DNA of 64,000 bases from Tolypocladium sp. Sup5 PDA-1 (taxonomy: Eukaryota > Ascomycota > Sordariomycetes > Hypocreales > Ophiocordycipitaceae), in the NCBI GenBank assembly GCA_000750105.3, contig JPHH03000071.1:62001-126000 (forward strand). The letters run 5' to 3'. Below, one piece after another: positions 34,090 to 44,800 of this stretch. The first letter of the stretch is position 1; every line of letters begins with the position of its first letter. The position numbers and the translations under genes were made by a program. The notes beneath the pieces were generated by a model. The model was not told the origin of the DNA. It did not search any database and saw nothing but the letters and a program-made list of their open reading frames with translations.

Positions 34090-35480
34090 TCAAACCGAGC
34101 GCATGAAAAATAATTTATTAAAATACATAACTAATTGATAAGAGTCAAAGCGACTCCGCCGCTGCGACCTTGGGGATAGAGGGGGCGACGATAGAGGCGG
34201 CGACAGCTCAGCCTGCGTCTCAGCAAACCTCCTGTATATCTGTGGCAAGAAGTAGGAAGTGATATCAACCTCGCCCTTCTTGAAAGCGAACGCAAAAAAA
34301 GCCTGCAACCCGCACCGGGGCCGCAGCTCTTCCTCCGAGACCATCCCCCGCACCACGTTTAGATACGTCCTCGCATCTTTCGTCTGACCACGACGTTCTA
34401 GGAAGCCCATCACAGCCCGGATGGCTCCCATATCACTCATTGAGTGTTTGCTGACGTCCACCTGAAGCTTGACGTGTGGATAAGGGTTTGGATGTCAAAG
34501 TAGAATGTCACGCCGCTGCTGTTGGCGTTGCCATTTGCGGCGTCATTGAGGTTGCTGGGGGGCTCGGAAGAGGTTGGGAAGTCGGCATCCCGTCTTTTGA
34601 GCCCGTACCGCAGATTTTTCAGCTGAGCAATGGACTTGGGTGACTCTGACTTGCGACCACCCAAAGCCATGACCGCTGCGATGTGGTCAAAGGACGTGTT
34701 GTTCGTCGTCGCGTACACCTTGAAGCGCAAGGATTCCACGGTGCAACAGTCGATGGCCGTCGTGCCGAGCATCGTGAGATGGCTGCCCTGGGGGTCTGTT
34801 TTGGTGAAGTCGCAAACCATATTCAGGCTGTCCAAAGGTGCATCTTCACCGTATGCGTCGCGCATGGCTCTGGGGAAGATGGTGTTGAGAGGCTCCTTGA
34901 CCTGTGAAGGTGCCCGCGTCATGAGTCCCACCATGACATCGACACCATCGGAATCCGGAGCGCCCTGCAGCCCGAGAAGCATCGACGAACCGGCCCATCT
35001 GTTAGACTCGGCCTGATGTGGGCGGCAAACTTCCACGCCAGAGGCAATTCGACCCGGCATGATCTTGCCCAGATGATACAGCATCTCCTTGGCGACAAAC
35101 TCATTGAGCGGATCGGCCGTTGTTCCAGTCAACGGGCCGATTGCTTCAATGTAGTGGCGGATCAACGGCTTGCTTGCCCCGGTACCCCATCTCCAGCTGT
35201 ATCCGATCGGGGAGCCGTCGCCAATCCCAGGGGCGACGCGGCTTCTGAACCACGGATCTGCAGAAGTGGGCTTGGGACCAAGTCGAGGCGCAATGATGAA
35301 GCGGTAGAAGAGTAGGAGCTCAACTTGACGTGGCTCTCGGTACCTTGCCTTGTGCATCATCCTGGCGAAATGACGACCAGTCGTCTTCCACCAGAACAAG
35401 TGGTTTTCATCACCATCGGGCAGAAAGAGGGACACGTTGTCGAAAACTCGGAGTTGAGACTCCCAAGTTTGGTTTTCCCT
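34090..35480 (-). pseudogene. DMATS-type aromatic prenyltransferase, frameshifted
   Basis: The frame 35480-34437 carries an N-terminal LPDGDENHLFWWKTTGRHFA (the conserved FWWxTTG block), then LLFYRFIIAPRLGPKP, APGIGDGSPIGYSWRWG and IRHYIEAIGPLTG. These are the start of the DMATS/ABBA fold, whose members attach prenyl groups to aromatic acceptors without an Asp-rich metal motif. Near 34478 the frame shifts; the last part continues in the next frame (VKLQVDVSKHSMSDMGAIRA, ARTYLNVVRG, FAFKKGEVDITSYFLPQIY) to 34090. The shift is one base missing or two added. The N-terminal exon is not certain: the frame is closed by TAA at 35481-35483, and a possible upstream exon at 35499-35708 could not be joined in phase. 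Position next to the prenyl-diphosphate synthase relic suggests both served one prenylated polyketide pathway. Confidence 0.85.
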
Positions 35481-36135
35481 TTAAAACATCAGCATGGATC
35501 ACAAAGACCAGAGTAATGTAGGTGTGCAAGGGCCGGGGAGAGTTATCAGGGAATGGGTATTGCTACCCACGGTCTGGGTATCGGCAAACGCATGTTTGCC
35601 ATTCAAATTTACAGACACTCCAGGAGCAAACCCGCCATTCTCAAGTAGAGAGGAAGAACCCATCGTGGAAAAACCTTCTGCTTCAGTGACATAAACGGGT
35701 CTGGACAAGGTCCCGGGGGATCCAGGAAGGTGAATTTCAATGTAGACGTCAACAGTAAACTAGAGTCTAGAGGTAGCCGATAATAACCGAAATGATATAC
35801 ACAGAAATAACCAATAAAAAGGTTTCAATTGGGAGGGAATGATACACGTCTCTTGTCCTGGCCGGGATTTAGCAATCTCCAATGACTCGGGTTTTGGGCG
35901 CCTCTCCCCGCATTGCCCAACCCAACCCTACATCTCGACTCTAGTGAGGCATCGGGTTTTAAATCAGTCATGGAGTTTCTAAATTTGTAATTCAGCGTCG
36001 CAGGCGTGTGCAGTACAACGGTGTCAGCGGGTGGGCAAGTCAATGTCATATGAACTTAAGGTGGCAGCTTGCAGTGCTTTCTTTATCCTGAATGGTGAGC
36101 AACTCACACGGTAACACGTAATTAAAGTCTTCAAC
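35481..36135. other. Intergenic or missing 5' exons
   Basis: Divergent gap between the prenyltransferase and the ligase relic. A 69-codon minus-strand frame at 35499-35708 might be an N-terminal exon of the prenyltransferase, but splice phases do not match. Confidence 0.4.
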
Positions 36136-38348
36136 TTGGTTGAATTTCATACTGAAGAGCTATACTACATTTCGGCTCAAAATGACTCTTCCCTGCCTAC
36201 CTTTTGCCACCCGGATACGCGAGCACTCGATCCTCAAAAGCTGATCCAGCTGGTCGAGAAGCCTCACGCCTATGTGCACTCTCGGCCAGCCATTTTAGAC
36301 AGCGAATATGCAATTATCCTTATTGAGAATGGCGGTTCAAATGGCCAAGACAGCGAGTTCCTCTGGCGCCATCCTGCACCACAGACCACCCAGATGTGGG
36401 AGTTCTTGCAACTTGTGAACAGAAAGTATGGGACATCCTTTCATACGTATCAACAACTTCATCGCTGGAGTCTGGAAAACACGACAGAGTTTTGGTCCGA
36501 AGTGCGGGACTACTGCGTAGGGTTAGGCATTCGCAACCATACCAGCAGGTGGTTGATGATCCGGCGACTATGTGGCCCAGATCAGCCTGGTTCAAAGGTG
36601 CGAAACTCAACTTTGCCGAGAATCTCTTGTTCCCTATCCAACACGTTTCGGAGAACGACGTTGCAGTTATTTTAGTCACCAAAATGGACAGAGAGTCCAT
36701 CACTTGGAAGGAGTTACAAGAGCACGTGCGACAGTGTCAATTGGGCATGAAGACCATGGACCTGAGACCCGGCGATCGGGTGGCGGGATACGTCGCCGAC
36801 CGCAGCAATGCCTTGGTGGTGATGCTTGCTACGGCATCGCTTGGGGAGATTTGGACAGCCGTCGGTCCAAATACCGGCGTTACGGCGGCGCTGGATCGAC
36901 TGGTGCAGATTAAGCCACGCCTGGTGTTTACTGACAACGCCGTCGTGTACAACGGGAAAACACACCACGTTCTTCCAAAAGCTCAAGAGATTATAGAAGC
37001 CCTCCCCTCGCTGGAAGCTGCGATAGTCTTCCAAACAACGGCCTCCGTCGATGATTGCATCGCCTCTCCAACATCACAGACGAAAATTTGGACATACGAG
37101 ACCTTTGTAGCTCAATAGGATACCCCTTCGAAGCCCTAGTTTGTCCAAATGCCAGCTGAGCACCCACTATATATCCTCTACAGCTCTGGAACGACTGGCG
37201 CCCCAAAGTGCATCGTCCATGGGGCGATCGGAACACTTATGCAGCACAAGAAGGAGCACATGCTTCAAAGTGATATTCAGCCCGGAGATCGACTCTGCTA
37301 CATTACGACATGTATGTGGATGATGTGGCATTGCCTAGTATCTGGTTTTGCGTCCGGCGCCACCGTCGTTTTGTATAGCGGCTCTCCCTTTTACCATGTA
37401 TCCGATGGGGTATCGGCGAAGGATTATTTTGCTATGCCCAAGTTGATCGATGAGCTGGATATAAATGAGTTTGGTGCTAGCGCCACCTACTATTCCGTGG
37501 TTGAACGAAGGCGCACACTCAGATACATCTACAAAGCCTTTGGACAGGTAAACCTGGCCTCGATATCAGGTGGTACAGATATTATCTCTGACTTTGGTAC
37601 TCCCTGTCCTCTCCAGCCCGTGATTGCAGGAGAGATCCAGGTGATTGCTTTGGGCATGGCCGTCCAGGCCTGGAGCCCGACGGGCAGTGACTTAAGTGAC
37701 ACTGGAGAACCAGGGGAGCTTGTGTGCGTAACGGCCTTTCCCAGCTAGCCGGTAAGCCAAGCCGCCCCAAAAATCCCCCGTAATTGGCTAACATCGATAT
37801 TCCAGGTGCAATTCTGGGGTGCCGGCGGAGAGAAGAAATACAAGTCATCCTACTTTGAAAGGTTTCCTGGCGTCTGGGCACATGGAGACTTTGTGCGAGT
37901 CAATCCTCAAACGGGTGGGCTCTTCATGCTGGGCTGATCGGGCGGCGCCCCGAACCCCAGCGGAGTCCGTTTTGGCAGAGCCGAGATTTACAACCTCATT
38001 CTGCAGCGCTTTCCCTCCCAGGTCGAGGACTCACTATGTATTGGACGGCGCCGCCTTCACGATACCGATGAACCTGTGGTGTTGTTTCTCAAGATGAGAG
38101 ACGGCCAATCGTTCAGCACCCAGCTTGTGGAGGAGGTCCGCCAAGCTGTACGGGAGGAGTTCTCTCCACGACACGTTCCAGGCATCATCAGTGATTGCCC
38201 AGAGATTCCAGTGACGGCAAATGGTAAGAAAGTTGAAGTGTTGATCAAAAAGATATTGAGCGGGATTGATGTCAAGGCTGCTGGCGGCTCGGGCGCGGTG
38301 AATGGCGGTTGCTTTGACTGGTACCAACGGTGGGCTAAAAGCAGCTGA
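36136..38348 (+). pseudogene. Acetoacetyl-CoA synthetase-like acyl-CoA ligase relic
   Basis: The text follows acetoacetyl-CoA synthetases from LWRHPAPQTTQMWEFLQLVN through DPATMWPRSAWFKGAKLNFAENLLFP, the AMP-binding P-loop YSSGTTGAPKCIVHG, MWMMWHCLVSGFASGATV, the ISGGTDIISDFG block, HGDFVRVNPQTGG, and the C-terminal VTANGKKVEV with the catalytic Lys. Damage: a one-base frameshift near 36520; TAG 37116-37118 and 37137-37139; TAG 37746-37748; TGA 37935-37937; and an in-frame loss of 20 or so residues near 37515. An intact-looking intron is at 37752-37805. No clear start codon is visible. The enzyme family activates short beta-keto or related acids as CoA thioesters. In a PKS cluster such a ligase can supply a starter unit, as proposed for the acyl-CoA ligase of viridicatumtoxin synthesis; the primary-metabolism enzyme is the closest textbook relative. 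Confidence 0.85.
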
Positions 38349-38710
38349 GAGGTAACAAATCTCTGCCGACACTTCCTACATAACATACCATGGTGTTTTG
38401 TGTTCCTTATATAGTCCCAGTCTTATATAGTCCCATTTCACATGGGAGCATTTAAAAGCAAAATACACATCCTTTTGTCTTATTGTCTGGCTGGGAGCAG
38501 TTAGCCTGCTGCTTATCGTACCATCAACAAGCAACACTTGCAACACAGAATCACTGGAACCAGGACATCAATTGTGCAACTGTATAGGTTACACAGAGAA
38601 TAAGAAAGTGTCCATTTGAAACGCCTCAAAAATGGTCAATTTAATTAATGTTTTCCACGACAAAGGCCATCGGGAATACAAAAAAAAAAAAAGGATAACA
38701 ATGAACAGAT
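38349..38710. other. Intergenic
   Basis: No gene is recognised. A 12-bp tandem duplication (atatagtccca) occurs near 38409-38432, and an A homopolymer of 13 lies near 38680. Confidence 0.5.
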
Positions 38711-38715
38711 AAATG

Positions 38716-38971
38716 TGTCACGTTATGTGGTTCCGATTCATGGGTCAAATATAGCGTATGAGTTCCAATTCCCCGTTCAATTAAAGCATGCCTCTTTTTC
38801 CGTGTAAGTGAATTCCTTCCCTCTTTATCTTCCCTCTGCCTGCGTGCCTAGCCGGCTTTTCCTTACTTTTTCTCAGCCCCAGAGATAAGCAGACCAACTC
38901 CGTGGCTAGCCGAGGCTTCCTTGCTTTTTTCTCTGCCCAAGGGCTGCCTAAGTCAACCGCTCTATCCGACA
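38716..38971 (+). mobile_element. Solo LTR, copy B, with 5-bp target-site duplication
   Basis: A 256-bp element starts TGTCACGTTATGTGGTTCC and ends TCTATCCGACA, so it has the canonical 5'-TG...CA-3' ends. It is flanked by a perfect 5-bp direct repeat AAATG (38711-38715 and 38972-38976). It shares its ends and internal blocks (CCGTGTAAGTGAA, GTGGCTAGCCG, TTCCTTGCTTTTT) with copies A and C. No internal retroelement sequence remains. It lies between the ligase relic and the second PKS relic. Confidence 0.85.
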
Positions 38972-39037
38972 AAATGAATGTTGACACGTCCAAAAGCACT
39001 GTAAAACCACGACTCCCTTACCCAGGTCCATAGCAAC

Positions 39038-41790
39038 TCATTTGTACGAGTAGCAACTATGGTCTATCCACTCCCTCAACTGACTAATCGTCGGGCACTC
39101 GAGGAAGACCGAACTCTTCACTTCGATGCCCAGCTCGTTGCGGAACTTCTCCGACAGCACCAGGGACATCAGCGAGTCAACTTCAAGCTGCGCAAAGGTG
39201 GCATCGACGGTCAGCTCGCTCATGTCCAGATTCGTCTCTCGCGCTATGATCTTGATGCACCGTCCAACTATCCCAGTGTCGGTGTCCTCTGATTCGGTGG
39301 GTGTGGAAGTGTCAGCAGTAGAATTACCGCTGATGGCATAGGTAGAGCCATCACTGTCGCTCATGCCATCAACGCCCTTCGTTTGGTCATGACGGAGTGG
39401 CCTTGCCGCTGGATGGCTTGTTTGCACTGTGGTCGGGGCACGGCTGGTGTCGTGATGGGGCTTTTCGTTGGGTATATGGCTGGAGGACACTGCTCCGTTG
39501 CTTTGGTGATATGGAGCGGATGGCGGCTTGCTTGTCTGGGCAGAGATAGCTGGTGCGTGACTCTTTTGCGACGTATGAGCGGCATGGCCACCGGCATTAT
39601 CAGAGTCAGGAGGTGAGAATAATCGGCTCATCAACAACCGCGGCACACGACGGAACCGAATCTGGCACAGGACGCCGACAACGACGTCGTCCTGCAAGAT
39701 ATAAACTTCGCCGGCGTACATATTCCCGGCTTCTACGGGGAGTGGGAACATGCGGACGTAGCTAGTGTACTTGGCGCCCGGCTCGAGCGGTTTCAACAGG
39801 CGGAAGCTATCGCTGCCCGGCGTGACGTAAAAAAAAATTGCGTGTTGGAAGCATCGCTGCCGTTCATGATCAGACCGGCGAGGTGGCAGACGCTGTCGAT
39901 CCAGTGCGGTGGCGTGTGCCATGAACCGTGGCGATCAGGAATGAGAGTGACATTGGCAACACCCTCATACTCATGCATGATCACGTTATCAATGCCGAGG
40001 TACCAGTCGGAGTAGTCAACCGTCTTCTTGAACAACGTATAGGCCAAACGTTCGGAGGTGCGATTGGCCTCACGTCGGCGCCCAAACGCTACAGCGTCTC
40101 GATACGCCCCAGAACAAGGTGAGCCGTGCGGTTCCATTCGGCAGTCCAGGCCTCCGGATTCTCGAAGCGTATCCCGGCTGATGCAAACCACTCAGGGGCT
40201 CGCTCACCCGTCTCGTCACTGACGTTGTACCATGCTAGTGACATGTACCGCGTATCCAGGTCAAGGCGTGCCTCGAGAGCAAGTGGTTGCGAGCTGCCCT
40301 TGACTTTTCTAGCGACTTGGGCATGCAGGAACTCCAAGTCACAGACGTTCATGTGCACATCCTTGGTGTGCGGCACCAGCTTGCGATAGAGGTATTCACC
40401 CCCCGAAAGCGCCATGTTGGTCCAGATGGACGAAGTGGCCACGCCGCAGTTGTTCATGGTATGTCCGTGTATAGCGGCCCGGAACTCTGGGGCCTACATA
40501 TCCGACAGGACATGTAGTGTGGCCGTTGTTTCCTCACTCATCTCGCTCGTAGTCTGATGGATCGTGGACGTCCGCAGCCCGGTTGACGGGCAAGTCGTAG
40601 GCGCCTTGGCACTGCCGGGCGTAATTCCGTACTCGAGGAGGGCCTTGTCGAGCGCCCAGGTACCAATATACGGAATCCAATAATTGGTATCGTTCCAACT
40701 ATACTTGGGCAAGTTGAGTAGCGAGTAAGCCTGCTCGTTGGGCCTGAAGTACTCATTCTGGCAAGGCGTGACGCTGCCAGATGTAGCGTGACGAGGCTCT
40801 TTGCGACAGTAGAGAGATTGTCTTCGTTTCGCCGGCACGACGACGCAATCCTCGACTGCAGAGACAGCTTGCGAATGAAGCCGACGCAGACAGGGTGCGA
40901 GCCTAGGTCTACCTATATCGTCTTGCCGTCCACCAGACCCAGATCTTGCGCGGCTTCGACGGCGGCAGAAAACCCGACGGTACCGCGAGTTTGGCGGCGA
41001 AGATACGTCGCATTGATCGTCTTGCCGTCGAAAACGGCCGTTCCGAGCATGGTTGACAGAACAGGGACGCTCGGGGCTTTGAAAGGCAGGTTCTTGGCCA
41101 GCTTCTCCATTTCGCCGACCACTGCGTCCATCTGACATGTGTGGTAGGCAAACGGGATCTCCAGTGGCACACACTTGTAGCTGTTGGCCTTAAGCACCGT
41201 TCTAATGGCCCCGACGTCGGCCTTAGTTCCACCGAGCACGGTGTCCTCGTGGGTGTTCTGGCAGGACACTTCATATTCGACGTTCGACGTCTCAGAGGCC
41301 CTCCTCAGGACTCTCTCAGTTTCCTCTGGCGAAGCCAGCACCGACATCATCGAGTGGCGGTACGGCGTACAGCGTTCTTCGGTGATCTGAGCACGGCGAC
41401 CGACAAGATAGAAAACATCCGTGGCAGAGAGAACACCAGCGACTGTGAGAGCGGCTTACTCACCGAGACTATGACCTATACCTGCGCTGGGACGGACGCC
41501 AAGCAAATTCCAGAAGCGCGCCAGGGCAATCTCCAGGACTACAATGCTTAGCTGACTGACCACTAGAGACATCATTTTATCGTCTGTGCTGCCAGTAATG
41601 GCGGGCACGACGGAGGGGAAGCCCAGTCGCTGGACGAGCTGGTCAAGCTACAACATTTGCGTGCGGAATCCTGGGAAGTCGTCGAACAGCTCTTGGCGGA
41701 TGCCTCGATTGGAGGCGCCCTGGCCAGTGAGGGCGAAGACCACTGATGGGAGGCTGGACGGCACAGTTGTACAATAGTCGCGACTTTGTT
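39038..41790 (-). pseudogene. Non-reducing polyketide synthase PKS2, C-terminal part (AT-PT-ACP)
   Basis: In gene order from 41790: the start of the malonyl-AT (SVVFALTGQGAS), the active site GIGHSLGE, an AT C-terminal block (FAYHTCQMDAVVGEMEKLA), the linker (NEYFRPNEQAYSLLNLPKYS), the PT domain with the VATSSIWTNMALSGGEYLYR block and the Asp motif WIDSVCHLAG, a YVTPGSDSFRLLKPLEPGAKY block, a long Ser/Thr/Pro linker, and one ACP (FAQLEVDSLMSLVLSEKFR) that ends the protein at 39038. SAT and KS are absent. Lesions: TAG 41648-41650 (CAG fits), TAA 41456-41458 directly after GHSLGE, several frameshifts at 40,790-40,910 and near 40090, and one at a 9-base A run at about 39826. Architecture ending in a single ACP without a thioesterase matches the NR-PKS group of tetracyclic and anthracenone pathways, where a separate beta-lactamase-fold thioesterase acts; none is visible here. 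Confidence 0.85.
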
Positions 41791-41857
41791 GTCAATAGAT
41801 GAGCGGAGAAACTTTTGTAGACCAGAGACGCTGGAGACGGCGGTGGCGACTCACAGA

Positions 41858-42028
41858 TTATGGTGCATACGCCGGGCGCATGTCATGTATGGCGAGGGGA
41901 TGGAAGAAGATGTTGTACACCATCAATACACTGACAAGGAAGCGTAAGGCGAGGGACTCTGGGAGAAGGCGTGCGACACTCCCTTTGACCAGGAAGTAGT
42001 CCACGTTCTCCAAGTAACTGGAAGCCAT
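41858..42028 (-). pseudogene. Cytochrome P450 N-terminal fragment
   Basis: From ATG 42028 a 56-codon frame encodes a short polar lead, a hydrophobic anchor (ALRFLVSVLMVYNIFFHPLA) and then stops at TAA. The VYNIFFHPL ending is the usual junction between the membrane anchor and the proline-rich hinge in fungal P450s. Nothing of the catalytic domain follows; the sequence passes within about 70 bp into the AT domain of PKS2. This suggests a deletion that removed the body of a P450 and the N-terminal half of the PKS. The motif is short, so the call is moderate. Confidence 0.5.
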
Positions 42029-42419
42029 GGCTGTGGCGGATCAAGATCAATGGAGGGGGGGAAGAAGCCGGAATGAGCTCCTAAGTAGCACATTGACTTG
42101 CAGCAGAAGAGCTTTATTAGGAGCCTTGTCGAAAATTCACAGGGCTTATAGAACGTAAATCAGCACAAATTAATGCCTGGTGATTGGTTCCTGCTCGGGT
42201 GGGTTACTTGAATCCGTGGGTGTGTAGGATCAACGGGAGCCGTCCTGCAAAACGCCTCACGCAACAGTATCATCAGGTCTGGGCCACGGGCTTTAACCGC
42301 CACCACCAGAATCCGGCCTATAAAAATGCGGCTGGCTGACTCATTTAGAGAAAACTATAACTTAGGGTTTTACGCATCGAAATGGGCCGTTCGGGGTTGC
42401 ATCGTGCGGGCTCGACCTT
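42029..42419. other. Intergenic
   Basis: No gene is recognised. The segment ends at the left target-site duplication of the LINE. Confidence 0.5.
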
Positions 42420-42433
42420 GCAGCATTTGTCTA
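42420..42433. repeat. Left target-site duplication of the LINE
   Basis: GCAGCATTTGTCTA, identical to 44422-44435. Confidence 0.85.
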
Positions 42434-44421
42434 TTATTATTATTATTATGACGTTTTACGTCTATGGGTAGCCCGTCGGGGCGAAAGACGCGCTGGGCTA
42501 GTAGTACATATAGTGGGGTCGTCGCGTTCTAGGACGCGCCCCTTGAGAAAAGGAAAAATAAGCCCTATAGGGGGTAGAAAAAGAGGGCCACCTCTGCGCA
42601 TAGGGTACCTTCTTCCTTCACCACCTCCGTTCCCACCACTGTTCTCTGCTATCCAGCTTATCGGGGCTTTGTGCGTCGTTTTCTAGGCCTGATCCCCCGT
42701 CCGCGGGTTAGAAGGCGGGGGTGTAAGTCCGCTTCGTGCGTCTGGCGATTTAGTGTTCCACAATGGCGCCATGTCCTATTGTTAGCTATAGGTGAGTGGC
42801 CCGGAGACCGCTAACCTACTAATCGAAGGGTACGAAAGGAAAAGAAGAGAGAGAGAGAGACTAACCGGCCGAGATAATAAGGAGAAGAGAGAGAGTGTAT
42901 GCGCCTCGGCGCTATTGCTGCTGCTGTTGCTTACGCCTGGTACCTAGGATAGACCCGTGTGAAGAACTCTGTTTCCTGGGCTAGGCGTATGTAGCGATCG
43001 AATTCCGTGCCTATTACCCGTCGGAACGTGTTAGGGGCTGAAGGGGTTAGCTTTAGCCTCTTATTCACGTTAACCTTCCGGCAATAGAGCAGGTAGTTAG
43101 GTGATTTCCTCCGCCTGCACGAGCAGAGGTTATATGAATCTTAGTAGTTAAAGCGTTCGTGGTACGCCGCGAAGTCGCCGTAGGCTATACGGGCCGCTAG
43201 TAGGTGATATAGAGAGGCTCGAGGGACCTAGAGTTCCAGGGGGTAGCGTAGCTAGGCTAGGAGTTCGAGGTCACGATAGTAGAAGGAGGTTATTAGTAAG
43301 GCCTATTCCCACTAGCTACCGAAGTCGTCCTTGACCTGCTAACGAGCCTATCTTCGTAAGGTAGCGGTCGTTGGCCTAGATACCGCTAGTAGCGGGAGCC
43401 TTATGCCGGCTTTCGCTAGTAGGTTAGCCCTCTCGTTACCTCCGATCCGATAGTAGCCAGGGCACTATCTAACCTATACGCCGTGCCGTCTAGCGAGGCG
43501 TTAGAAGCGTAGCGCCTCGCGCTAGGAGGAGTCGGAGGCTCGGTAGGTGATAGCCCTAATCGCCGCCGTGTTATCGAGGTATACGAAGACTAACTAAGAT
43601 AGGCCGAGTGCTAGCGCGGCTTCGAGGCCGGCTAGGGCCCCGACCACTTCGGCGTCGTATACCTCTGCTCGACTAAGCCGCCCAGAGCCATAGGTGGCTT
43701 TAGCGCCTTTAGATACCATGGTATACCCGTATCCAGTGGCATTGTCCATCTATATGCCGTCTATGAAGACGACTACCGCGTCTGCCGGCAGTGTCTCGTG
43801 CCACGCTTGGAAGGCCTTGGCGGCTTCGTCTTTAGCGAGCCCCTACGTTAGGTCAGGGGCAGGGGGCGCTGGCCCGAGGAGCCTGGGCCGGCTAGAGCCC
43901 GGGAGCAGGGAGACTAGTCGTTCGAACCGGGTCGGCGCCGTCGTCGGTAGTCTTAGGCGTTTAACGTAGCTTGCAGGCGTGCCGCGGCGGGGGGATTTGG
44001 TGTGCCTAGAGAGACGGGGCATAAGAGGGTAGTTCGAGTCTAGCGTGCTAAGGCGAGCCGTAGTCTTTATCCTAGTTAAATCTAGTAAGATATCGATCGG
44101 TGCTACGCCGGTTTCGCGGTGTATTACTAGCGTAGGGGTGGTCTTCCAGACCGGCAAGACTGCCCGTAACCCGACGTTTAGTGCCTTCTGTAGACGGCTA
44201 ATGTGGGCTTGGATTTGCGTTGAGACGCTGCTAGCCCTACCGTGCCGGATGCCCGGCTTCGTGCGGCCGGGGTACCAGGTGCAGGCCCCGTAGAGCAAGA
44301 CCGGCAGCACGCACGCGGTCAGGGCGGCCCTCGCGGTGGCCGCTGGTGGTCCTCTGCGGGTGTTGCCCAGGCTGCGCAGGAACTCGGCGAGCCTCTTCCC
44401 CTTTGCCGCCCAGGTCTCGAC
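42434..44421 (-). mobile_element. 5'-truncated LINE (Tad-type) with 14-bp target-site duplication
   Basis: The minus strand encodes the end of a reverse transcriptase (LTACVLPVLLYGACTWYPGRTKP, then LRAVLPVWKTTPTLVIHRETGV) and, after a short gap, an RNase H domain (VVVFIDGIQMDNATGYGYTM, then SRAEVYDAE, with acidic residues at the catalytic positions). The 3' end is a (TAA)n tail, read as ttattattattattat at about 42434-42449 on the plus strand. The element is bounded by perfect 14-bp direct repeats GCAGCATTTGTCTA at 42420-42433 and 44422-44435, the hallmark of target-primed reverse transcription. Only about 2 kb is present, so ORF1, the endonuclease and most of the RT are missing. Its 3' two thirds show moderate TpA enrichment with broken frames, while the 5' end is GC-rich and open. 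Confidence 0.9.
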
Positions 44422-44435
44422 GCAGCATTTGTCTA
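44422..44435. repeat. Right target-site duplication of the LINE
   Basis: GCAGCATTTGTCTA, identical to 42420-42433. Confidence 0.85.
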
Positions 44436-44800
44436 GTCGGCATTCGAGGAAATGTCTAGGGTAGCTGGACAGGCAAGCTGGTAGTTGATAACCCGATAAG
44501 TTACGACACTGGTGTATCCACGGAGGGGAAAGAACTGAAGCTGATTATAATCTGGCTCATTCGGTAGGATATAGTCTTGCGAAAGCGAGGTGCCAATGAG
44601 GCATATACGTGGACTTGTCTATGGTATCTCTATTAAATAAATATAAATAATTCACAACCTATTACTTCCCCGTATTCCATAACCTATAAGGTCTCGACCC
44701 CCGACAGTCTTAACAATCCTAGACAGTCGTGGCATCATGTAGTGGGCGCTGGACAATCCCATCCTAGCATAGCACACGCTTGCAACCCCCAGTCCGCTGC
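44436..44800. other. Intergenic, downstream of the MFS gene
   Basis: No gene is recognised. Confidence 0.5.

Noticed and set aside
35499..35708. N-terminal exon of the prenyltransferase
   Set aside because: Candidate donor and acceptor do not match in phase and the encoded text does not show a DMATS N-terminal pattern.
36136..36136. TTG at 36136 as start of the ligase
   Set aside because: It is only the edge of an open frame; no ATG fits and the 5' end is probably lost.
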